A DNA stretch of 64,000 nt from Sepiola atlantica (Eukaryota > Mollusca > Cephalopoda > Sepiida > Sepiolidae): NCBI GenBank assembly GCA_963556195.1, contig OY744525.1:24964718-25028717 (forward strand). Reading direction: 5' to 3'. A program made the position numbers and the translations under genes. The notes below the pieces were generated by a model. It saw only the letters and a program-made list of their open reading frames with translations. It was not told the DNA's origin and searched no databases. Below, one piece after another: positions 10,421-21,264 of this stretch; position 1 is the first letter of the stretch, and each line of letters starts with the position of its first letter.

Positions 10421-11845
10421 TTAATCTAGCTGTAGCTTTTTTTACCAAAAAAACTAAGAGACAATTTCCATTACATATTTTTGTTATTTGATATATTCCA
10501 ATGTTGGGGAAATTTACATAGATTTACTTAATTAGGAAAAGAAAAAAGTTGTTTCATATGGTCTTTTCGCTATACAAAGTCAATTGATTTGATTTTGTAT
10601 AAGCATAAAAATGAAAATAAATTCCCCATTAGGAACTGGTTATATAATGAAACGAATAAACGAAAAACGGAACTTTGATTGCTCAAATAAAACAATTATA
10701 TATTCCTGAGTCATTTGAAATGGTTACTTTGTGTTTTTCACTTTCGTAAAGGCAAAAAAATAAAACTTGAAGATTTTTAAAAAATATGATTTTTTTTTTT
10801 GTAATTTAGACAGGTGAGAGGAGCGGCGCTTTTCTTTTCTTTTTCTTGAGAATGGTTATTATTATTACACAATAAAACAAATATTAACTAATAATAACTA
10901 ATAATATTAACTAATAATGAGGTTTAAAAATTAACGAATCTATTTAATTAAAAATAAACGAATCTATTTAATTAAAAATAAACGAATCTATTTAATTATT
11001 TAAAAAAATTGTCAGTCATTGTCTTCAATGCGGAGTTTAATTTTTTTAAAGAAATTATCTCAAAGTATTCGAAGTCGTTGGAGTGTGTGAATGTATCTGT
11101 ATGTAGGTATTCGCGTGTAAACTTTACCGCAAGCTACCATTTGAATTTTAAAATAATCTAACCAGAAGGTTTCACTTAGAACGTTACTCTTTTTTCATTA
11201 AATCGCGTTAATTAATATTACTACTGATAACAACGTTATTATTAACGAAACTACTTCGTATATATAAGAAAATATGAGAATAAAAATTACAAATGAATCA
11301 TACAAAATATTAATTTATTATAAGTGTTTATAAAATAAGTATGCAAATTAAGCATAACCATAGAAGTGTTTAGGTGTTTTCTCATCACTATATATACGAT
11401 ATTTCGAAATAGTTTGTTATATTATTGAATTAAATAAGCCTGAGGTGTTTTAATGTTAATATAGCTCAACTAGTGGAAATAACTTTCGCGTTTATTCATT
11501 TTTTTTTTAACCAAATACGAAAATCAGTAGAGTCAATTAGAAACGTGGCCGAGAGTAACATTGCATCGTTTAAAACTTGGTCGAAGCTATTTTTTGTCTT
11601 TTTCTTTTTTCTTCTTGCATTGATTTTTTTTAGCCGTGTAAAGTTGAAAATACATTTTAATGCATGTTCACGAATACTTCTCTTGTAAGATGTTATTATA
11701 GGAAATAAATAACGAAAACAAGTTAATTACAAATCACTGTAACTCACCGTTTTTTTTATTGAATCCGTCAGGTATTTTTGAACTTTAAGTATGATTAATA
11801 TATCGTTAAATATATAGTTTTCGTTTTTTCTTTCTTTTTTCCATT

Positions 11846-11846
<1 letters not shown>
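10421..11846. other. no gene; short tandem triplication
   Basis: AT-rich. 10925-11000 contains three copies of a 24-bp unit (aacgaatctatttaattaaa and neighbours). The frame at 11473-11688 is phenylalanine-rich and has no recognised domain. Confidence 0.5.
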
Positions 11847-11896
<50 letters not shown>

Positions 11897-11995
11897 GAAT
11901 TGAAAAAGGAAATATATAAAAAAATAACATCTTTTAGTTTTTCCTTTTTCAATTCCCATTTCGTCGGATTACCTTCATCCTTCCTTTCTCATATA

Positions 11996-12030
<35 letters not shown>

Positions 12031-12032
12031 GG
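11847..12032. repeat. two (TA)n tracts around a short hairpin
   Basis: (TA)n at about 11848-11893 and 11990-12030. Between them gggaattgaaaaaggaaa (11894) and its reverse complement (ending about 11959) form an 18-bp stem. Confidence 0.75.
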
Positions 12033-12543
12033 TAATAATACAAAAGTAAATTTATATATGATAGTAGTTAAGATCGATTCGACAAGGAATCAATTTTCAA
12101 AAGCAAAAATGAAGCTCAAAATTTAATATTTGAAATAGAACTATTATTAAATAAAGTATTACATTCGAGGTTAAATCATTCTATGAGTTAATTACAATTT
12201 CGAAACAAAATAACTTTTACACGTGTTTTTAAAGGAGTTGGGGGACAAATGCAGAGGCGCTTGTTCGTAATACTCCACCACCCGTTTTTCTCACCTTTTT
12301 TTTACAAACCAATTACTTTTATTTTGTGCCAATGCGGGTAATCCAAGCTGTTATGCCTAACTCTCCCTTCTTCAGAAAGTTGAAAAGATAAATCTAAGTG
12401 CAATCCCGAGAAACATCTTAGGAACTAGCAGATGGAGTCAAGTAACAGAAGCTACACTGTAACGTAATCATATTCGTCTTTTCAACATATGTGTTTGTCT
12501 TATTTATTTATTATGTCCCTTCAAGGACATAACAGCTTACACG
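12033..12543. other. no recognised feature
   Basis: Unassigned sequence ahead of the 29-bp array. Confidence 0.5.
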
Positions 12544-13075
12544 GTCTTGGAAACAGCTTCGACCGGCTCAAGCTCGTGGAGACGGCTTCGACCGGCTCAA
12601 GCTCGTGGAGACGGCTTCGACCGGCTCAAGCTCGTGGAGACGGCTTCGACCGGCTCAAGCTCGTGGAGACGGCTTCGACCGGCTCAAGCTCGTGGAGACG
12701 GCTTCGACCGGCTCAAGCTCGTGGAGACGGCTTCGACCGGCTCAAGCTCGTGGAGACGGCTTCGACCGGCTCAAGCTCGTGGAGACGGCTTCGACCGGCT
12801 CAAGCTCGTGGAGACGGCTTCGACCGGCTCAAGCTCGTGGAAACGGCTTCGACCGGCTCAAGCTCTTGGAAACGGCTTCGACCGGCTCAAGCTTTTGGAA
12901 ACGGCTTCAACCGGCTCAATGTCTTGAAAATAGCTTCGACCGGCTCAAGCTCTTGGAAACGGCTTCGCCCGGCTCAAGCTCTTGGAAACGGCTTCGACCG
13001 GCTCAAGCTTTTGGAAACGGCTTCAACCGGCTCAATGTCTTGAAAATAGCTTCGACCGGCTCAAGATCTTGGAAA
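12544..13075 (+). repeat. 29-bp minisatellite, array 1 (about 18 copies)
   Basis: Unit cttcgaccggctcaagctcg plus tggagacgg, drifting to ctcttggaaacgg toward the right end. 29 is not a multiple of three and the unit lacks stop codons on this strand, so all three forward frames stay open across the array; the reverse strand does not. The long frames here are therefore a by-product of the repeat. A related array is at 16765-17640. Confidence 0.92.
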
Positions 13076-13740
13076 AAGAGCATCAGGCAAGTACCAAATA
13101 TGTTCACTTATGAATTAATCTTAAAGTATTTAGATTTTGTATATTGATTTGAAACATATTCTTATTACTATTACTCTTGTTATTGTTATCACATACAATA
13201 AATTTATAAACTGGAAGTACAAGAATTCAGGTGACAAAAATGTCATCCGAAAACAGAGATAATGACAGCCAAGATTAGAGTGAAAAAAAATATTTAAAAA
13301 CAAAACAAAAAAAAAAACAAGAAAAATTGTGTCGTCATGATGTCGTGTAAAGCATCACAATTAATGACGATAAGAGAAACGATGGAATTTGTAAGTACAA
13401 CAAATAAATCTCACTCTGCAGCAATCATCACAATAAAAAAAAGAATTACGACAAGAAGAAGAACAACAACGATCGAGTGAATTCCTTTGAAGATAAAAAA
13501 AAATGGAAGTGCTTAGCCAGTTGGTGGTGGTGTCGTCTGCGTGATGTATGTTTCCACCTCATCTCTTCATAATTCAATCAGTATGGCTTTCAGTTTGGAA
13601 GCAGACATTGTGAACAATCACTAAAAAAAAAAAAAAAAACCCAACTGAACATAAACAGCAAACTGAATCCATGAAGTTGGGAGGAAATAAAGTTGTTAAA
13701 AAATAATAAAACGAACAGGCAAAATGGATATTTATAAATA
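13076..13740. other. no recognised feature
   Basis: A-rich with several poly-A runs; no coding signal. Confidence 0.5.
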
Positions 13741-13830
13741 AGTAGTAGGGGCACCAGGCGTTGCCCGGAAATAAAAGCGGTCCTTATCTATGAGGCTAGC
13801 GGGATACATGTCCCGGCGTTGCCCATGATA
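13741..13830 (-). mobile_element. two adjacent Helitron-like 3' termini
   Basis: Two GC-rich hairpin words follow each other: caggcgttgcccgg at 13753 and cccggcgttgccc at 13811, the second preceded by ggctagcggg (CTAG). On the minus strand both look like Helitron 3' ends, suggesting insertion of one next to another. Confidence 0.4.
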
Positions 13831-14300
13831 ATTGAGGAAACCAAATAGCTGATTTCTTTATGAATGAACTGAAATGCATTATGGTGGATTTTATTTTGTA
13901 ATGAAATAGATTTTGGAGGTGGGAGGAATACTCACCGACTTCTTTGTTTGTCAGCGGTTAGGGGTTTGAAAGGGGGTAGGGAGCGCTTTGTTTTAATTCA
14001 CAATTTAGAACCAGATCGCAACTCCTAGAAATAAACTGACACCTGAAGAGACTTGTCAGATGTTTTTCATCCAAAAAGCGAATTTCTTATCCATGATATA
14101 AAAAAATACGCGTGAATAGAACTGTGTATAATAATAAAATGAAAGCAATCATTTAATTAGAAAACGAATAGTGAATTAATGAGATGTCCTTTTGCAAAGC
14201 AATATGTAAATTAGTTAATCTTGGCACGTCACATGTACATCACAAAGCTATTGTTCTTTTATTGTGAATAATAGAATTTGCGATTTTAATCTCATTTTTA
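13831..14300. other. no recognised feature
   Basis: Possibly the body of the preceding non-autonomous element; no ends could be defined. Confidence 0.4.
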
Positions 14301-14503
14301 CTATTTACTTGCCTCCCCACGAATGCAAAGTTAGACACAAGGTCGGTTTTTAATGGGGGATAAATCCAGCTCCCCCCAAAAGAGGCACTCTGAATTGGTA
14401 CAAAAATTAAAATTGCCTCAGTCTAAAAGGATTTCTCCTTCAGGACAGAATAGACCAAGTAAAGCATCAGAACAGATACTACACTTTGTTCCTAGCCAAA
14501 AGG
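14301..14503 (-). mobile_element. U2-headed SINE, copy 1 (short type)
   Basis: The minus-strand start (14503 to 14470) matches nucleotides of about 13-46 of U2 snRNA (CTTTTGGCTAGGAACAAAGT then GTAGTATCTGTTC), including the GUAGUA branch-site recognition sequence, with a few changes. The body continues with a stretch ending gaccttgtgtctaact and gaggcaagtaaatag. The same head-body junction occurs at 48655-48853 and 51489-51699, showing a retroposed composite family and not a lone U2 pseudogene. Confidence 0.75.
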
Positions 14504-14520
14504 TTAGTTCAGTTTTGGGT

Positions 14521-14725
14521 GCTTTGTTACATTAGGACCCGAGCTAACTTTGACCCCTTGTTAGGGTTAGGGTCAAAGTGAAGGTTATGGTTAGAGTTAG
14601 GGTTAGGGTCAAAGTGGAGGTTATGGTTAGAGTTAGGGTTAGGGTTAGGGTCAAAGTGGAGGTTATGGTTAGAGTTAGGATTAGGGTTATGGTCAAAGTT
14701 AGAACGGGTCCTAATGTAACAAAGT
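14521..14725. mobile_element. inverted-repeat element with TTAGGG-like core
   Basis: 35-bp inverted ends (left gctttgttacattaggaccc.., right its complement at 14691-14725) enclose about three copies of a 50-bp unit built from ggttagggt, caaagtggagg and ttatggttagagttagg. It resembles a MITE whose interior is degenerate telomeric repeat. No transposase. Confidence 0.75.
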
Positions 14726-15034
14726 ACCAAGTTTTGTTATGAATGGCCCAACTTTTTAGATAGAGATGAAGAAGTCAAAATACGCGTCCCTTCCGTTATG
14801 GAGTTCAAATTCTTTTAAGTTGGTCCTTATGAATTTGATGAAATTAGACAGAGTACAGTGCATGCTCTTCTCGGCCTGTATCCTTATCCCTGCGACGTCT
14901 CCACCTACATCACTGTGCGCCTTATCAAAAACGCAGACAGATATTGTATGTTATTCATATAGATAAATCACATTTATTTAAAAAAAACAAAAAAACTGAC
15001 ATTCTGAAGATGGGTCCATTCAATCTACATATTT
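14726..15034. other. no recognised feature
   Basis: Small frame at 14766-14966 without family resemblance. Confidence 0.4.
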
Positions 15035-15240
15035 AGTGATGAAGAAGATGATGAAAAAGTTAAAGAATCATCATCATCAACAACATATTAACGTCCGTTT
15101 TACATGCTGGCATGTATTGAGCGACTTCAAGAAATTGAGTTCAAAACTTACCTATCTCTGACCAAGTCTTTATTTATCCCTCTTTCTCTCAAGTCTATTT
15201 TTATAACTTCTTCCCATGTTTTCTGTGGCCTTCCCCTATA
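15035..15240 (-). mobile_element. 3' tail of a LINE
   Basis: Shares taacgtccgttttacatgct and cctatctctgaccaagtctt with 43925, 56670 and 61270. On the minus strand the segment ends in a (GAT)n-like tail (plus-strand atcatcatcatc). The better preserved copies show that this is the end of a non-LTR reverse transcriptase element. Strongly 5'-truncated. Confidence 0.65.
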
Positions 15241-15504
15241 AACTGAACTTGCTTGGAGAAAAAAAAATGTTTAATAATAAATTATGAAAATTACTGAGTC
15301 TTAAATATGCAGAAAGAAGAAAGAAAATGAAAAAAAAAATGGTAGAAATCGATTTGGAGCTTTCAAAGTTTTTAATTTTGGAATTTGTCAGTGAAAAGGT
15401 TTCTGCGAAAGAGTGCAGGTAAAATCTCTTAAATAAATTCTTAGATGCATCTAAAGTACGATGCAGACATTTAAACTGTACGTTTACCAATCGAAATAGT
15501 ATTT

Positions 15505-16045
15505 TCAACTTATACCTGACAGACCAGCAAAATACTATTTCAAACTGATCCATCACAGACCAGCAAAAATGCTATTTCAAACTGATCCATCACAGACCAG
15601 CAAAAATGCTATTTCAAACTGATCCATCACAGACCAGCAAAAATGCTATTTCAAACTGATCCATCACAGACCAGCAAAAATGCTATTTTAAACTGATCCA
15701 TCACAGACCAGCAAAAATACTGTTTCAAAGTTATCAACGATTGGTCAGCAAAAATACTGTTTCAAATTGACCTCTGGCACACCAGCAAAATTACTATTTC
15801 AAATTGATCCCTGACACACCAGCGAAAATGCTATTTCAAACTGATTCCTGACAGACCAGTGAAAATGCTATTTTAAACTGATGCACGACAGAGCAGCAAA
15901 AATGCTATTTCAAACTGATCCATGACAGACCAACAAAAATAGTATTTTAAATTTATCCCTGACAGACCAGCAAAAATTATATTTCAAACTTATCTCTATC
16001 CTATTTCAAACTTATCCATGATAGACCAGCAAAAATACTATTTCT
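15505..16045 (+). repeat. 37-bp minisatellite, about 14 copies
   Basis: Unit gatccatcacagaccagcaa plus aaatgctatttcaaact. Copies are near identical between 15540 and 15710 and increasingly diverged to the right. A frame on the minus strand that runs in from 15236 is not a recognised gene. Confidence 0.9.
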
Positions 16046-16764
16046 AGTTTAAGCGTGATTGATTGACAGACTGAGCCCGTTATATGACTATAAGAAATAT
16101 TATAGAGTGAGTGAATCAGCATAGTGCGAGAGGGGTCGAGAGTAATACATAGATAGCAAAGAGAGAAATGGGTTAATTGGTCAGTTAATTATAAATTACG
16201 GCCACTAAGAGCAATTAAAACAATTTTTGTTCAAACATAACTCAATACCAGGACTAAGTTATTTTTAGGATCTATTTTGTATCATGAAAGTAAATAGAAA
16301 AAAAGCTCTAGAGAAACAAACGTTGATTTACTCACATTTAATATAATGTTGAGGTATATAAAAATCCTAGAAATGTGTTTGATCTGTCATTTTAAGTGAG
16401 GCGTTTTAGTAGTATTACTGTATGACATTAATTTATTCAACAAAACTGTATATTCAATGTCATTCAAACAAGTGTCATGAAAGAAACGGATATCTCATAA
16501 CGATTCTGTTTTTTATTGACTTTTTTCAAAGATTTGAACTATTTTCTTAATTCTTGAGATAAAGAATATGCCTACTTAAACTTAGCAGCAGCAGCAGCAC
16601 ACGCCTCTAAAGTCTAATCCTTCTTCACTATGGAAGGGACGGTGGCAACGTGATAGTGTCAAAGCTATCCAGCTAGTGAAAATCAAAGAGTTTATATCAG
16701 GATCAGTCATTCTCTGGTCATCTCTGCCTGCTTGCTTTTTCCCTTCTCCTAAACACTTCAAATG
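16046..16764. other. no recognised feature
   Basis: Unassigned spacer between arrays; contains a GCA triplet run near 16585. Confidence 0.5.
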
Positions 16765-17640
16765 GTTTCGTCTGCTCAAGCATTTGGAAAGAGCTTCGAC
16801 CGGCTCAAGCATTTGGAAAGAGCTTCGACCGGCTCAAGCATTTGGAAAGAGCTTCGACCGGCTCAAGCATTTGGAAAGAGCTTCGACCGGCTCAAGCATT
16901 TGGAAAGAGCTTCGACCGGCTCAAGCATTTGGAAACAGCTTCGACCGGCTCAAGCTCTTGGAAACAGCTTCGACCGGCTCAAGCTCTTGGAAACAGCTTC
17001 GACCGGCTCAAGCTCTTGGAAACAGCTTCGACCGGCTCAAGCTCTTGGAAACAGCTTCGACCGGCTCAAGCTCTTGGAAACAGCTTCGACCGGCTCAAGC
17101 TCTTGGAAACAGCTTCGACCGGCTCAAGCTCTTGGAAACAGCTTCGACCGGCTCAAGCTCTTGGAAACAGCTTCGACCGGCTCAAGCTCTTGGAAACAGC
17201 TTCGACCGGCTCAAGCTCTTGGAAACAGCTTCGACCGGCTCAAGCTCTTGGAAACAGCTTCGACCGGCTCAAGCTCTTGGAAACAGCTTCGACCGGCTCA
17301 AGCTCTTGGAAACAGCTTCGACCGGCTCAAGCTCTTGGAAACAGCTTCGACCGGCTCAAGCTCTTGGAAACAGCTTCGACCGGCTCAAGCTCTTGGAAAC
17401 AGCTTCGACCGGCTCAAGCTCTTGGAAACAGCTTCGACCGGCTCAAGCTCTTGGAAACAGCTTCGACCGGCTCAAGCTCTTGGAAACAGCTTCGACCGGC
17501 TCAAGCTCTTGGAAACAGCTTCGACCGGCTCAAGCTCTTGGAAACAGCTTCGACCGGCTCAAGCTCTTGGAAACAGCTTAGACCGGCTCAAGGTTTTGGA
17601 AATAATTTAGATTGCCTTAAGGTCTTGAAAATAGCTAAGA
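16765..17640 (+). repeat. 29-bp minisatellite, array 2 (about 30 copies)
   Basis: Same unit as array 1. The first copies read gctcaagcatttggaaagag; from about 16930 more than twenty consecutive copies of ctcttggaaacagcttcgac + cggctcaag are identical, then the last two decay. All three forward frames are open for up to about 300 codons, again a repeat artefact. Uniformity in the centre and decay at the edges point to recent unequal exchange. Confidence 0.93.
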
Positions 17641-18379
17641 CTGGCCATTTATTCTCTGAGCTTTTACACTTCTGAAGAATTTTCACAAAACATCATATAA
17701 ATTTGATAAAGCCGGTCTCACATAAAAAGCATCTTTCAGTCCTTATTTAGATGTGTTAGGATGTGATGGCAGACTTTTATCTGTCAGATTTACACAGCAG
17801 ATTTTACATATATAATTTGCTTATCTCTCTCAGAGCTCATTCATCTCGTTTGACATTTTCTTCTTTTGTTGAGGTTCCTGCGTTTTAACTTTGAGGACGC
17901 CATCTATTTTAATTTATGTCTTTGCAGCCTGTCACATTATTTCTGGATAAAATCTAAAGGAACTTTCAAAAATGTAACTTTCTTTCTTTTCCCCGTCATA
18001 AGAGAAGATGCGATTTCTCAATATCTTGGGTTCAAACTATTTTATGGGCTAACTGATAATTTCAAATAACTTCAACGTTTTCATAGGGCATTAGGCATTT
18101 CATGATAAGCACATTTTGTACAAAATGCAAGCACAAAAGGCTATCATATTTAATAAAGACGGCTGATAGTTTAATTTTTAACAACAATAATAATTATCAT
18201 TACTTTTGTACATTTATATATTTTTATATAAAGTTAGGTATGTGTATATGTTTATATTTCTATGTAATAGGATTTACACTTAAACTAATTAACCGATCAT
18301 TATGAATTTTCGAACACAGCTGCCGGTCCAAATGTGGGCTATATTAAGTTTATTTAAGTGTTATGCAAAGAGAGTATTG
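17641..18379. other. no recognised feature
   Basis: Unassigned AT-rich sequence with two short frames (17866-18069, 18102-18305) lacking recognisable domains. Confidence 0.5.
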
Positions 18380-18713
18380 ATTTACTCCTCTCCAGGAGTT
18401 AAGCACAAGGCCAGTTTTTATCTTACTCCCACAAGTAAGATGTGACCCAAGGTCGGGTCGGGAAAGTGAGGTTTAAAAATTGCCTGGGCAGCCCCGTCGG
18501 CATTCCTTGGTAGGGGCGCCTCAGGCAGTAAGCAATAAACTTACTCCTCCTCAAAGAGGGGAGGCGAAGCCTGGGAGGGTGGACCTCCTAGAACTGCACA
18601 GGACAGACCCATAGACCGGCGTAAATCAAGCCCCGAAGGCCAAGACAATACCAGTCTATGGGGTGCAGTATCCATCGGAACAGATACTACACTTTGATCT
18701 TAGCCAAAAGGCC
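18380..18713 (-). mobile_element. U2-headed SINE, copy 2 (long type)
   Basis: Minus-strand bases 18713-18678 read GGCCTTTTGGCTAAGATCAA then AGTGTAGTATCTGTTC, which matches nucleotides 11-46 of U2 snRNA except for one added A. The body continues with the long form (gggtgcagta, cctcccaggcttcgcctccc, ttgcttactgcctgaggcgc, gaatgccgacggggct, ..gaccttgggtcacatctt) shared with 19428-19618, 26585-26830 and 48985-49610. This is the best preserved U2 head in the window. Confidence 0.8.
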
Positions 18714-19165
18714 AATGGAGGCCTTTTGTGAACATTCAGAGACCTCAAACTTTTGTGAAATTTTAACAATAGGTATTATAGATCAATTAATAAATATTCT
18801 CCAACTTTCAGTTTCTTTGGGGTAGCTTAAAGGGCTTTTATGGGGTATAATATGGACAGAGCCTTCCATTTGAAAATTCCAATATTTCAGATTTGCATTG
18901 AATTTGATCCATAGTCATTAGACACCAATTAAGCAAGATTCCATGAATTTCAATTTCTTCTGAAGACCCCTTAAGCTTAAGCCTTAATTTTAGATATTTT
19001 CTAAAATAAAAACCATGTAATGGATTTTGATAAAAATTAAAAAATTGATTCTAGACATAAGGTTTAGTAGCATATATCTTGAATTTAATCTGTATAAGAA
19101 GACATAAAAGTGAAGCTAAACTACTATTTGGCCAATTCTTTTTACCGTCCTGAGACGGGTATTCA
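18714..19165 (+). repeat. 450-bp dispersed repeat, copy 1
   Basis: From ttcagagacctcaaac to cgtcctgagacggg it aligns over its length with 39645-40055 in the same orientation, with many substitutions. Both copies run into a (TA)n tract. No coding capacity; possibly a LINE 3' part or long SINE. Confidence 0.7.
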
Positions 19166-19175
19166 TGTAGTGTAG

Positions 19176-19283
19176 ATTATATATATATATATATATATAC
19201 TGCTTAGCGGTGATAGGGATATTTTCCCTATTTAAATGCACCTTATTGTATTCTGTCGCCCCCCCCCCTTTACAATAACAACA

Positions 19284-19325
<42 letters not shown>
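19176..19325. repeat. two (TA)n tracts
   Basis: TA runs at 19178-19199 and 19292-19323, with a C-run at 19259-19268. Confidence 0.85.
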
Positions 19326-19330
<5 letters not shown>

Positions 19331-19427
19331 ATGTATTACATAAGATCAGAACATATTAAAATGATACCATTGGTTTTGTTTTCTTAAACTGTAACAGCTT
19401 GAAACCGATTGTTATATTTATCTACCT

Positions 19428-19618
19428 CTCACAAGGCAAGATGTGACACAAGGTCGGGAAAGTGGGATTAGATAAGCCAGCGCTCGAGAGGTGAGCACTC
19501 TGGCCATTTAAAAATTGCCTGGGTAGCCCCGTCGGCATTCCCCGGTAGGGGCGTCTCAGACAGTAAGCAATAAACTTACTCCTCCCCAAAGAGGGGAGGC
19601 GAAGCCTGGGAGTATGTT
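19428..19618 (-). mobile_element. SINE of the U2-headed family, head missing
   Basis: Carries the long-type body (gatgtgacacaaggtcggga, cagccccgtcggcattcccc, taaacttactcctccccaaa in plus-strand order). The U2 head and adjoining part are absent, consistent with 5' truncation. Confidence 0.7.
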
Positions 19619-19708
19619 CTGATCTTCTGCAACACAAATAATTAAATAACTATTATTCTCTTATTACTTAAGAATTGAACACTTTGTTGGATTTCTTTCT
19701 ACCCAACC

Positions 19709-19712
<4 letters not shown>

Positions 19713-19745
<33 letters not shown>

Positions 19746-20129
19746 CAATGAATAAAAATTTAAAGATAAATGTTGTATCTTTAAATAATGACCCTATCGT
19801 GATTATGGAAAGCTCAATATAGATAGAGCAATAAATCAACGAAAAGAATGATGGAAATAAAAGTTTTATTAAATCATCAAAAGTTCGAAAACAAGGAGAA
19901 ATCTCAAATCCTTAATCTATGGATTTTCAAAGATAAATTCTTCTCATCAGAGGATAAAAACCGGTAATGTATGTATTACCGGTAACATAGAAGCTTTGAA
20001 AATATGAAAATTTGTACATATAGATAAAGACTTTTTGGCTAAAAGAATCCTAATTAGCGCAATCAACCCCAATAAAATGACACTAAATTTAAAAATGGAA
20101 ATATGAAAATATTCAACACTCAAAATACT

Positions 20130-20160
<31 letters not shown>
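19713..20160 (-). mobile_element. probable Penelope terminal repeat, second family
   Basis: Lies between two (TA)n tracts (19714-19743 and 20133-20160). It carries a well formed hammerhead at 19908-19955 in the same layout as the Penelope arms at 30400 and 33541 (poly-T/AAAG, stem III, core tcatcagagga). No coding part remains. Confidence 0.45.
19908..19955 (-). ncRNA. hammerhead ribozyme (type I-like), complete
   Basis: On the minus strand: stem I strand ATCCT, core CTGATGA, stem II AAGA/TCTT, GAA, stem III AATC-CATA-GATT, cleavage base A, stem I strand AGGAT. All invariant core positions are present, stem III and stem I pair perfectly and the cleavage triplet (TTA) fits the NUH rule. It is the cleanest hammerhead in the window. 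Confidence 0.8.
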
Positions 20161-20164
<4 letters not shown>

Positions 20165-20228
20165 GAGTGTCAGGTTGTATATGAAAAGAAATCAAATAAA
20201 GTGCTCTATCATATAAGAGAGCTAATAT

Positions 20229-20372
20229 AATTTATTTAGATACTGTATATTACATATTTAGCTTGCCGATGATTCCACTGGGCACGAAGATTTACTAAAG
20301 ATGTCTAAATCTGCCCTTTTGGATGAAACCGCGGTACATTGCTGAAATATGTAATATACAGTATCTAAATAA

Positions 20373-20377
<5 letters not shown>
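20229..20377. repeat. hairpin element with decayed hammerhead
   Basis: 32-bp perfect inverted ends (aatttatttagatactgtat... at 20229 and its complement at 20345-20377). The loop contains GATGAAACCGCGGTAC, i.e. a GAAA followed by the palindrome ACCGCGGT and A, the right half of a hammerhead; the left half is not convincing. Confidence 0.6.
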
Positions 20378-20402
<25 letters not shown>

Positions 20403-20406
<4 letters not shown>

Positions 20407-20636
20407 CAGTTTTTTTTAATTATATTCCAATAACCATGGTTTGTTTTATTACTTTCATTTTTATTTTTTTCACATTTCCAAAATTCCATATTTCTGTGAG
20501 ATATATTTAACGGTCCGTTTCATTTGTTTTGTGCCAAACAACATTTAAATTTGGAATTTTGGAAATGTGAAAAAAATAAAAATAAAAGTAATAAAACAAA
20601 CCATGGTTATTGGAATATAATAAAAAAACTGTTCTA
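20403..20636. repeat. inverted pair of the 2262/42565 repeat family
   Basis: 20403-20495 (gaacagttttttttaattat...) is reverse complementary to 20547-20636. The centre keeps the GAAACGGACCGT hammerhead half on the minus strand (20512-20523) but has lost the CTGATGA half. Confidence 0.75.
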
Positions 20637-20654
20637 TATTTTGCTCTGTTATCA

Positions 20655-20774
20655 ATAATTGACAAACATTGAGCTGAATCTTCAAAGGAGACTACAAAGT
20701 AAAAGGATCTGATGATATATGATAGTACATATATTGTCTTTAATAATTAATTGTATATATATATATATATAAAT

Positions 20775-20832
<58 letters not shown>
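20655..20832 (+). repeat. dispersed repeat plus (TA)n tracts
   Basis: Copy 2 of the repeat described at 4085-4210, running into TA tracts at 20752-20772 and 20790-20830. Confidence 0.7.
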
Positions 20833-20837
<5 letters not shown>

Positions 20838-20839
<2 letters not shown>

Positions 20840-21264
20840 ACGAAGAATGGAAAGGAATTAGAGAAGCAAAAGCCAAATCAAAATTCAATTCAATTGCTCA
20901 GAGCAAGGTATATTCCGCAAAAAGGCAATTTATTCAAGTTAAATTTTCCTTAAGCCAGGCTTTTCAAAGATCAAAATCTTATCATCAGAGGAAGTCACTG
21001 GGATAGATAAGTTGGCAATGGCCAAGATTTAAAATTTGAAAAAATGAAATAAAAGTTGTAGGGAAAGAAACGCAGGGCAAAACTCTGCCCTCATGCAAGC
21101 AAATGTCCGATTGCTAAAAAGTCCGGTGTCGAAAAGTCCAGCGGAGAGAATAAGATGTAGATAGGTAGGTCGTTAAAGGCACGAGATGCTCTATCCTGGA
21201 TATTGAGCTGTATACTCTTCACAATAGGTTTTACCTTTCCTAAAAGTTCGCTTTTAGTACACCT

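Noticed and set aside
12489..13147. Overlapping 126-184 codon frames
   Set aside because: All three forward frames are open because the 29-bp unit has no stop; peptides are the same string in different phase.
16676..17675. Three overlapping frames of about 280-300 codons
   Set aside because: Same 29-bp satellite artefact.
18678..18713. Functional U2 snRNA gene
   Set aside because: Only about 36 of roughly 190 nucleotides are present, and the rest is a repeat body seen elsewhere.
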